DNA of 64,000 bases from Citreicoccus inhibens (lineage in GTDB: Bacteria; Myxococcota; Myxococcia; Myxococcales; Myxococcaceae), in the NCBI RefSeq assembly GCF_019039035.1, contig NZ_JAHNZT010000032.1, forward strand, positions 1 to 64,000, read 5' to 3'. The notes under the pieces are model-generated. The model did no database searches, had not been told where the DNA came from, and saw only the letters and a program-made list of their open reading frames with translations. Of this stretch, positions 57,850-64,000 are shown piece by piece; the first letter of the stretch is position 1, and every line of letters starts with the position of its first letter. Position numbers and translations under genes: made by a program.

Positions 57850-59037
57850 ATGAGCTACCTCGTCCTCGCGCGCAAATGGCGCCCGCAGAAGTTCGATGAC
57901 ATGACCGGCCAGGAGCACGTGGTCCGGACCATCGGGAACGCCATCAAGATGGACCGGGTCGCGCATGCGTACCTGTTCTGCGGGCCTCGTGGCGTGGGGA
58001 AGACGACAGCGGCGCGACTGCTCGCCAAGGCGCTCAACTGCGAGCAGGGCCCCACGGCCACGCCGTGTGGCACCTGCCGCGCGTGCACGGAGATCGCCGC
58101 GGGCACCAGCGTGGACGTGGCGGAGATCGACGGCGCCTCGAACAACGGCGTCGAGAACGTCCGCGAGATTCGCGAGAACGCCAAGTACCTGCCGCAGCGA
58201 GACCGGCACAAGATCTACATCATCGACGAGGTCCACATGCTCTCGGGGGCGGCGTTCAACGCGCTCCTGAAGACGCTGGAGGAGCCGCCCGGGCACGTGA
58301 AGTTCATCTTCGCGACCACCGAGGCGCACAAGCTCCCAGACACCATCCTCTCGCGCTGCCAGCGCCACAACTTCCGCCGCATCTCTGCGGCGCGGATGCT
58401 CCAGCGGCTCAAGGAGATTGGCCAGGCCGAGGGCGCGGGCATCTCGGACGCATCGCTGTCCATGGTGGTGCGCCAGTCCGAGGGCGGCATGCGTGACGCC
58501 CTCAGCTTGCTGGATCAAATCCTCGCCTCGTGCGGCCCCAACCCCACGGACGAAGCCGTGGCCGAGGCCCTGGGCGCCATCGACCGCACGGTGGTGCAGG
58601 ACTTCGCCGAGGCGATGGTTCGCAAGGACGCCAAGCGCGTGCTGGAGCGCGTGGAGGAGGTCTTCAATCGCGGGCTGGACCTCAAGCGGCTCGCGGAGGA
58701 ACTGGCGCTTCAATTGCGCCACCTCTTCGTCACCAAGGCGATTGGCGAAGCCCCCGCGGAGCTGTCCGAGTCCGAGCAGAAGTCGCTGCAAGGGCTCGCC
58801 AAGGAAGCAGACACCGCGCAGCTGTCGCGGCTGTTCGACGTGGTGCACGGCTGCATCTGGGACGTGTCGCGCGCGGCCCAGCCGAGACTCGCGCTGGAGA
58901 TGGCGCTGCTCAAGGCCATCCAGCTTGCGCCAGCAGGCTCCATTCCGGAGCTGCTCGCCCGCGTGGACCGACTGACCGCCAAGGCCGATTCCGGAGCGTC
59001 CGGAGGTCGCTCCGGCCCCGCGAACTTTCGCGTCTGA
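57850..59037 (+). CDS. dnaX: DNA polymerase III gamma/tau subunit, zero-frame (gamma-like) part
   Basis: Clamp-loader ATPase. MSYLVLARKWRPQKFDDMTG is the standard start (an ATG 12 bases upstream is possible). Walker A GPRGVGKTTAARLL, the zinc cysteines in CEQGPTATPCGTCRAC, IDEVHMLSGAAFNALLK and ATTEAHKLPDTILSRCQ are intact. The 395-aa product ends in TGA at 59035 just after clamp-loader domain III, without the tau linker and C-terminal domain. Those are present in the +1 frame (see next entry). Start of the dnaX-ybaB-recR cluster. Confidence 0.93.
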   Translation: MSYLVLARKWRPQKFDDMTGQEHVVRTIGNAIKMDRVAHAYLFCGPRGVGKTTAARLLAKALNCEQGPTATPCGTCRACTEIAAGTSVDVAEIDGASNNGVENVREIRENAKYLPQRDRHKIYIIDEVHMLSGAAFNALLKTLEEPPGHVKFIFATTEAHKLPDTILSRCQRHNFRRISAARMLQRLKEIGQAEGAGISDASLSMVVRQSEGGMRDALSLLDQILASCGPNPTDEAVAEALGAIDRTVVQDFAEAMVRKDAKRVLERVEEVFNRGLDLKRLAEELALQLRHLFVTKAIGEAPAELSESEQKSLQGLAKEADTAQLSRLFDVVHGCIWDVSRAAQPRLALEMALLKAIQLAPAGSIPELLARVDRLTAKADSGASGGRSGPANFRV

Positions 59038-60664
59038 GCGCCCCGCAGAGCCCCGCTCCACTTCGCCTCTTCACGAGAGCAGCGCACCGGCTGGGCCTCT
59101 GGCCCACGGCGGAGCTGCGCACACGTCCCCGCAGCACAGCGCGGGGAGTGGAAACACGCGCGCAGCCATGCCGTCCCCGACAAGTGGCGGCACGACACAG
59201 TCCCCAGGCGCCTCCATTACGGCAGATGCGCCGCGAGGCTCGCGGCTGGTGGGTGACAGCGACCCACGTCCCCATGCGCCGCCGTTCGCGAATGGAGATG
59301 TGCATGCCTCGCCGCAGGCCCCATCAGCCCAGAGCGAAACTCGTGCATCCACCGCGGGCAGCGACACACGGGGAGCCTCACACTCGAACCCCACTGCACC
59401 TTCACTCGCGGGCAGCGACACTCGCGCAGCCCAGCACGCTGGCCACCCTGCCCCTTCGTTCGCGGGTGGTAACTCCCTGCCCCCTCAGTCCGCGCCGGGC
59501 AGTGTCGAACCCCATTCCTCCTCGTTCTCGGATCCGCGTGGCGCACCGCTCCCGACTTCGGTCATGGAGGGCCTGCCCCCGTCGGCTGCGCGTCCCCTGT
59601 CCTTCCTGAAGAATGGCGGAGCGGGCACCCCACCCCCGGCGCCTTCGCTCATCCCTGGTGAAGCATCGCCTCCCCGCGCGCCGGGGCCCGCGATGGACGA
59701 CCTGCCGCCGTCGGCCGCGCGCCCGCTGTCGTTCCTTCGCAACGGGGCTCCCACTCCTGGCGCACCCGAGCCCCTCCCACCCGCATCGACGCAGGACCCG
59801 GCGGACCCGCCACCTCCTGGCTCGCGCCCGCTGTCCTTCCTGCGCAATGGCGCCGCGGGCACGACGGACGCTCGGCCTGCGCCCGTTGCGCCCCTGGGGG
59901 CCGCGCCACTTCCCCGCGCGACTGAGCCTGCGACCAGCCCCCCCATCGGGCCGACTCCGGTCTCCCGCCCGGCGGAGCCCGTGCCCACGGTGCGCGTGAC
60001 CAACGTGCGGCGCCCGGAGCCCTCGGGGCCACCCGAGCCCCCGTTCCCGGCGGAAGAGGACGCGCGACTGTTCGCGGAGGAAGGCTCGGCTGAGGGCTGT
60101 GCTTCAGGCGAGTGCATCCCTGCCCCGGAGCCGGAAGCCCCCGAGCCGGAGCCCGACCCCGTTGCCCCCGCGCCTCGCGTCGGGAACGGCCGCGACAACC
60201 CCAACCTCTCGCTGCCCGAGCGCTGGCGTGCCGCGGTGGAGACCGTGAAGTCATCGTCGCCGCGTCACGGCGCGGCGCTCGCCAATGGCCGCATGCTCTC
60301 CATGCGCGCCGGGGAGATCATCCTGGGCTTCGCGCCCCAGGCCGGGTTCCACAAGAACGCCGTCACGTCGGCCTCGGGCAAGAGCACCGTTGACGCGGCC
60401 CTGGCCGACCACTTCGGCCGGCCCGTCAAGCTCACCATCCAGGACATCGCCGCCGAGCCCAACGGGGGCTCGCTGAGCATCGCCGAGCAGGACGCCCAGA
60501 GCCGCGCGGCGCACGAGAAGAGCACGGAGGGAAAGGTGCGGAATCACCCCTCGGTGCGCGCCGTGCTCCGGATGCTGGGGGGCGAAATCGAACACATCCA
60601 GGTGCTGGAAGCCGCGCGCCCGGCGGCCACCCCGTTGAGCGACACTCCCGAGGAGAGCCCCTGA
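58976..60664 (+). CDS. dnaX: DNA polymerase III tau linker and C-terminal domain in the +1 frame
   Basis: Open from just after a TGA at 58973 to the TGA at 60662, overlapping the zero-frame dnaX end by about 60 bases. Residues near the end (SLPERWRAAVETVKSSSPRH, AGEIILGFAPQAGFHKNAV, HPSVRAVLRMLGGEIEHIQ) match the tau C-terminal domain that binds DnaB and the polymerase. The first ATG is at 59168, inside the Pro/Ala/Ser linker, so it is unlikely to be an independent gene. Either recoding or a frameshift error or mutation joins it to dnaX. The linker holds three copies of a PLSFL(K/R)NG motif. Confidence 0.8.
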   Translation, partial: PPRPIPERPEVAPAPRTFASERPAEPRSTSPLHESSAPAGPLAHGGAAHTSPQHSAGSGNTRAAMPSPTSGGTTQSPGASITADAPRGSRLVGDSDPRPHAPPFANGDVHASPQAPSAQSETRASTAGSDTRGASHSNPTAPSLAGSDTRAAQHAGHPAPSFAGGNSLPPQSAPGSVEPHSSSFSDPRGAPLPTSVMEGLPPSAARPLSFLKNGGAGTPPPAPSLIPGEASPPRAPGPAMDDLPPSAARPLSFLRNGAPTPGAPEPLPPASTQDPADPPPPGSRPLSFLRNGAAGTTDARPAPVAPLGAAPLPRATEPATSPPIGPTPVSRPAEPVPTVRVTNVRRPEPSGPPEPPFPAEEDARLFAEEGSAEGCASGECIPAPEPEAPEPEPDPVAPAPRVGNGRDNPNLSLPERWRAAVETVKSSSPRHGAALANGRMLSMRAGEIILGFAPQAGFHKNAVTSASGKSTVDAALADHFGRPVKLTIQDIAAEPNGGSLSIAEQDAQSRAAHEKSTEGKVRNHPSVRAVLRMLGGEIEHIQVLEAARPAATPLSDTPEESP

Positions 60665-60761
60665 CAACCCCCGCGCGCAACGGTAGGGTGCGCGTCACAG
60701 TCCCATGTCCGAGCGGGGCCATGCCGGCGCCCGCTCCCACGTCCGCGGACCGAGGAAGCAC

Positions 60762-61079
60762 ATGCCTGGCATCGATTTGAACTACTTCATCCGGCAGGCG
60801 AACAAGCTGACGGAGAAGATCGAAGAGCGGAAGAAGCAGCTGGCGGACGAGACCGTCGAAGCCAAGGCCGGTGAGGGCCGCGTGACGGTGGTCGCCAACT
60901 GCGTGCAGGAGATTCGCAGCATCAAGATCGACAAGTCCGCCATCGACCCGAACGACCCGTCGATGCTCGAGGACCTCATCACCGCCGCCGTGAACGCCGC
61001 CCTGGCAAGCAGCCGCCAGCACATGCAGAGCGAGCTGGCCAAAATCTCCGGCGGCATCAAGATCCCCGGCATTAACTAA
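60762..61079 (+). CDS. YbaB/EbfC-family nucleoid-associated protein
   Basis: A 105-aa dimeric DNA-binding protein: ANKLTEKIEERKKQLADETV and KAGEGRVTVVANCVQEIRSI are typical. GAGGAAGCAC precedes ATG 60762. It is the usual middle gene of dnaX-ybaB-recR, 7 bases before recR. Confidence 0.95.
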   Translation: MPGIDLNYFIRQANKLTEKIEERKKQLADETVEAKAGEGRVTVVANCVQEIRSIKIDKSAIDPNDPSMLEDLITAAVNAALASSRQHMQSELAKISGGIKIPGIN

Positions 61080-61085
61080 GGCCGG

Positions 61086-61679
61086 ATGACGCCCGATCCG
61101 CTCAATCGACTCGTCGCGCAGCTCGCGAAGCTTCCGGGCATCGGCGAGAAGACGGCCCAGCGCCTCGCGTTCCACATCCTGCGCGCGCCTGGCGAGTTCG
61201 CCGTCGACCTGTCGCAGGCCATCCGCGAGGTGAAGGAGAAGGTGCACCTGTGCACCCGCTGCTTCTCCCTCACCGACTCGGAGCTGTGCGGCTTCTGCCG
61301 TGACTCGCGCCGCGAGGAGCGCGCGCTGTGCGTGGTGGAGACCTTCGCGGACCTGATGGCGCTGGAGCGCACCCGTGAGTTCAAGGGGCGCTACCACGTC
61401 CTGCACGGCGTGCTGTCCCCGCTGGAAGGCGTGGGCCCCGAGCAGCTTCGCATCAAGGAGCTGCTCGAGCGCCTCAACGACAGCCGGGTGGAGGAGATCA
61501 TCCTCGCCACCAACCCGGACGTGGAAGGGGAAGCCACCGCGCTCTACCTGACGCGCCTGCTCAAGCCGATGGGTCTGCGCCTCACCCGCATCGCCCAGGG
61601 CCTGCCCATGGGCGGCGACCTGGAGTTCGCGGACCAGGCCACCTTGGCCAAGGCGCTCTCCGCGAGGCGCGACCTCTGA
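61086..61679 (+). CDS. recR: Recombination protein RecR
   Basis: A 197-aa RecFOR-pathway protein loading RecA at gaps. N-terminal helix-hairpin-helix (LVAQLAKLPGIGEKTAQRLA), zinc finger CTRCFSLTDSELCGFC and Toprim segment (LCVVETFADLMALE, LATNPDVEGEATALYLT) are intact; RIAQGLPMGGDLEFAD ends the domain. Confidence 0.97.
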   Translation: MTPDPLNRLVAQLAKLPGIGEKTAQRLAFHILRAPGEFAVDLSQAIREVKEKVHLCTRCFSLTDSELCGFCRDSRREERALCVVETFADLMALERTREFKGRYHVLHGVLSPLEGVGPEQLRIKELLERLNDSRVEEIILATNPDVEGEATALYLTRLLKPMGLRLTRIAQGLPMGGDLEFADQATLAKALSARRDL

Positions 61680-61686
61680 GGTTCGT

Positions 61687-61710
61687 GCCCGCTCTGACTC
61701 GAGAGCGGGC
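61687..61710. terminator. Hairpin between recR and the convergent kinase gene
   Basis: GCCCGCTCT and AGAGCGGGC form a 9-bp stem around GACTCG. There is no T-run on either strand, so termination is likely weak and bidirectional. Confidence 0.6.
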
Positions 61711-61715
61711 GCCGC

Positions 61716-63662
61716 CTACTGTGTCACCCGCCAGGAGAACGGCATCATCACCGTGACCTCCTGGTCGCGGTGAGCCGGGAAACGCAGCCGCTGCGCCTGC
61801 GACTCCAGGCACCGCCCCACCTCGGTCGAAGCCAGCGGGCCCTTCGTGTCCGCGGTCACCTTCCCCGACGAGACGATGCGAAGCTGAACCTGCACCTCGC
61901 CCTGGCTGGCGGGCAGGTCGGCCTTGAAGCGCTCGAAGCACGAGGTGATGCGCGAGCGCCCACCCGACACCACGCGCTGGATGTCGTCGATGCCCAGCGT
62001 CACCAGCTTCGCGGGCCGAGCCGCGCCCTTCGGATTGGGGTTCGCCGCGGGCTGCCGCGTGTCCGCCGCGAACGCGACCGCGTCCTGCCCCGGCGTCCCC
62101 GTGCCCACGGCGGGAACGGCCACCTTGTCCGGCTCGGTCGGAGTCGCCCCCTCCGGAGTCGCCACCGAGCCCGGAGCCGCACCCGCGGCCGGATGCGCGG
62201 TCACGTCCGATGGCGTCGCGTCGCCCCCTGGCGAGGGAGCTGCCTCCGGAGGCTGAGCCGGCGCGGGCTCCACCGTGGGGGCCGCAGGCGGGACAGGAAC
62301 AGCCGTCACGACCGCGGGGGCGGCAGGCTGCGCGTCCCCCGGCGCCCAGGCTCGCGCCACCACGAACGCACCGCCCGCGAGCACCAGTCCTCCCACCAGC
62401 CCCACGGCCAACGAGCGCCACCGGCGAGGCGCGGGAGCCATCTCCACGGGCCCGGACCGCGTGGGCGTTCCCGGAGCCTTGTCCGACTCAGACGAGACCG
62501 GTGGCACCCACGGCCGGCCCTGCACGGTGGCGCCATCTCCCGCCCCCGTCCGCACAGGCGCGGGAGCGGCTGAAACGGGCGGCGGCGCGACGACGGGCGC
62601 CGCGGGCTGCGCCACGCCCTCCACCGCGGCCGAGACATTCAACGTCGCCAGCGTGGGGATCCGGGTGCGCTCGGTGAAGCGCTCCTCGCCAAAGTGCGAG
62701 CGCAGGAAGGCCGCGAGGGTCGTCGATGCGCCCGTGGCGCGCAGATGCTCCGCGAGGAAGATCTCCAGGTCCTGCGCGAACTCCTCGGCGGTGGCGTAGC
62801 GGTCATCGCGCTGACCCGCCATGGCCTTGAGGATGATGGCCTCCAAGACCTCGGGAAGGTCCGCGCGCAGCGTCCTCGGCGCCTCGAACTCGCCACGCGT
62901 CAGCGCGTTGAGGACGGCGAGATCATTGTCCCTCGCGAAGGGCCGCACATGGGTGACGGCCTCGTACAGACTGACGCCGAGCGCGAAGATGTCCGCGCGG
63001 CGGTCCACCTCCAGCCCCTGGGCCTGCTCCGGGGCCATGTACATGTACTTGCCCTTCACCACGCCGGTGCGCGTGTGCACCAGGCGCGACTCGGCCTTGG
63101 CGATGCCGAAGTCCAGCACCTTCACCTGGCCCTGGTAGGTCAGGTACAGGTTCGAGGGCGAGATGTCCCGATGCACCACGTGCAGCGGCTGGCCCTGCTC
63201 GTTGGTGAACTCATGAGCGTGGTGCAGGCCGTGCGCCGCATCGATGAGGACCCGCAGCACCACGGGCAGCGGCACGTACTGACGGCGGCGCCCCGCCAGC
63301 CGCAGCGTCGTGGAGAAGTCCTCGCCCGCGAGGTACTCCATGCAGATGTAGTAGCAGCCGTCCGTGAACCCCAGCTCGTGGATCTGGATGATGTTCGGAT
63401 GGGAGAGCTTGGCCGCGAGCCGCGCCTCGTCTCGGAACATCTCCACGAAGTCGGGGATGTTGGACAGGTGCGGCAGCATGCGCTTGATGACGACGTTGCG
63501 CTCGAAGCCGTCGGTGCCGAGCAGCTTGGCCAGGAAGATTTCCGCCATCCCGCCCTCGGCCAGCTTCCGCACGAGCACATACTGGCCATAGGGCCGCAGC
63601 AGGGGCGTGTCGGACGCGCCGGAGTTCTCCGGAATGGGGACGGTGGGCTGGGGGGGTGACAT
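61716..63662 (-). CDS. Membrane Ser/Thr protein kinase with AgmX/PglI-type C-terminal domain
   Basis: A 648-aa Hanks-type kinase. Gly loop LAEGGMAEIFLA, Lys in NVVIKRM, catalytic HRDISPSNL (Ser-Pro in place of Lys-Pro, as in many myxobacterial kinases), DFGIAK, and GKYMYMAPEQ. After a Pro-rich region a single membrane helix lies near 414-437 (LAVGLVGGLVLAGGAFVVA), and residues 560-648 (DDIQRVVSGGRSRITSCFER, GEVQVQLRIVSSGKVTADT) form the AgmX/PglI C-terminal domain, presumably periplasmic. It may sense the envelope and signal to the cytoplasm; orientation is inferred. Confidence 0.92.
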   Translation of the reverse strand: MSPPQPTVPIPENSGASDTPLLRPYGQYVLVRKLAEGGMAEIFLAKLLGTDGFERNVVIKRMLPHLSNIPDFVEMFRDEARLAAKLSHPNIIQIHELGFTDGCYYICMEYLAGEDFSTTLRLAGRRRQYVPLPVVLRVLIDAAHGLHHAHEFTNEQGQPLHVVHRDISPSNLYLTYQGQVKVLDFGIAKAESRLVHTRTGVVKGKYMYMAPEQAQGLEVDRRADIFALGVSLYEAVTHVRPFARDNDLAVLNALTRGEFEAPRTLRADLPEVLEAIILKAMAGQRDDRYATAEEFAQDLEIFLAEHLRATGASTTLAAFLRSHFGEERFTERTRIPTLATLNVSAAVEGVAQPAAPVVAPPPVSAAPAPVRTGAGDGATVQGRPWVPPVSSESDKAPGTPTRSGPVEMAPAPRRWRSLAVGLVGGLVLAGGAFVVARAWAPGDAQPAAPAVVTAVPVPPAAPTVEPAPAQPPEAAPSPGGDATPSDVTAHPAAGAAPGSVATPEGATPTEPDKVAVPAVGTGTPGQDAVAFAADTRQPAANPNPKGAARPAKLVTLGIDDIQRVVSGGRSRITSCFERFKADLPASQGEVQVQLRIVSSGKVTADTKGPLASTEVGRCLESQAQRLRFPAHRDQEVTVMMPFSWRVTQ

Positions 63663-63666
63663 CGCC

Positions 63667-64000
63667 TCAGGGCCCTCGCTGTTTCAGGGTGCGCACCGTC
63701 TGAACCGCCGGGGCACCGGGACGACTCATCTTAAACACCAGCATCGGCGGCGTTCCCACGGGGACCGACCAGATATCGAACCGGTGCTTGCCGTCCAGCG
63801 TCACCGGACGTCCGTTGATGGACAGGTGCGAGTCCACCGGAGCCACCCCCGTCGCGCGAATCTTCGCCGCCGCCGGCTGGCCGTTGCGGGGGGACTCGAT
63901 GACCAGCTCCTGCACGGAGTTGTCATAGATGAGCTCCAGCTTGTTCATCCGTCCGCCCTGGAGCGCCGCCCCCGCCGAGGACAGCGGCGTCACCGACCAC
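63667..64000 (-). CDS. C-terminal end of an unidentified protein, 5' end beyond the window
   Basis: An open frame of 110 codons running in from the right edge, ending 4 bases before the kinase start. Segments such as NKLELIYDNSVQELVIESP and ATGVAPVDSHLSINGRPVTL and KHRFDIWSVPVG suggest an exported beta-sandwich domain of the type that follows FecR or Ig-like regions. No start is needed within the window. The family is not identified. It is probably co-transcribed with the kinase. Confidence 0.55.
   Translation of the reverse strand, partial: WSVTPLSSAGAALQGGRMNKLELIYDNSVQELVIESPRNGQPAAAKIRATGVAPVDSHLSINGRPVTLDGKHRFDIWSVPVGTPPMLVFKMSRPGAPAVQTVRTLKQRGP

Noticed and set aside
58976-59037. A classical -1 slippery heptamer for dnaX
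   Set aside because: No X-XXY-YYZ A-rich site is present, and the needed shift is +1 (or -2), not -1.
59168-60664. An independent gene beginning at the ATG at 59168
   Set aside because: The frame is open for another 190 bases upstream with the same linker composition, there is no ribosome binding site, and the C-terminus is the tau domain of dnaX.

Overview
This is about 64 kb of GC-rich (roughly 70%) bacterial chromosome from a myxobacterium, most likely the Myxococcus/Corallococcus/Pyxidicoccus group. The pointers are strong GC bias at third codon positions with long open frames on the opposite strand, many GTG starts, abundant lipoproteins with Asp-Ala-Gly-rich linkers, a membrane Ser/Thr kinase with an AgmX/PglI-type C-terminal domain, giant TPR proteins with a zinc-ribbon/GYF front end, and a PilT paralogue with a Pro/Ala-rich tail. 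No phage, insertion sequence, CRISPR array or rRNA operon was seen; the window reads as ordinary core chromosome carrying some lineage-specific genes.

Layout. 1-13 kb: a PilT-like ATPase running off the left edge, the rplM-rpsI operon with promoter and terminator, a UvrD/PcrA helicase, a lipoprotein followed by a striking CxxC-repeat protein, an RlmI-like methyltransferase, a TPR lipoprotein with a zincin domain, Maf, a DHH phosphoesterase, a zinc-ribbon membrane protein, an 80-aa basic protein behind a sigma-54-like promoter, and a TolB-like lipoprotein. 13-18 kb: TatD, TcdA, an Fe-S PD-(D/E)XK nuclease, an SDR and MutY. 18-24 kb: a methionine locus in which an ArsR-methyltransferase fusion, MetH and a MetE-like zinc protein form one minus-strand operon behind an operator-like palindrome. 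24-31 kb: small enzymes (patatin-like, CoA-binding, YiiX-like, SirB1-like, Nudix) and small lipoproteins. 30.6-33.3 kb: trxB, a Cys/Met-metabolism PLP enzyme and moaC as one operon. 33.3-41.4 kb: a cyclic-nucleotide-binding protein, RadC, a DUF3006 protein, RecQ and a 1306-aa TPR membrane protein.

42-47 kb: a five-gene minus-strand cluster (FAD oxidoreductase, GT2 glycosyltransferase, polysaccharide deacetylase, acyltransferase, NAD-dependent epimerase-like protein) that looks like an envelope glycan or glycolipid pathway. 47-54.7 kb: a 1501-aa zinc-ribbon/GYF/TPR membrane protein, then a compact translation block: serS, tRNA-Ser(UGA), tRNA-Ser(GCU), tRNA-Arg(ACG), tadA, tRNA-Ser(CGA), tRNA-Ser(GGA) and the 4.5S SRP RNA, ending in a clear terminator. 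It holds a full set of serine-decoding tRNAs beside the serine synthetase, and TadA beside its own tRNA substrate.

54.7-64 kb: a GT22-type mannosyltransferase, a phytoene-desaturase-like FAD protein, then the dnaX-ybaB-recR cluster and a Ser/Thr kinase. dnaX is split: the zero frame stops after a gamma-like product, while the tau linker and C-terminal domain continue in the +1 frame across an overlap of about 60 bases. This is either recoding or a frameshift mutation or error, and it is the most testable oddity in the window.
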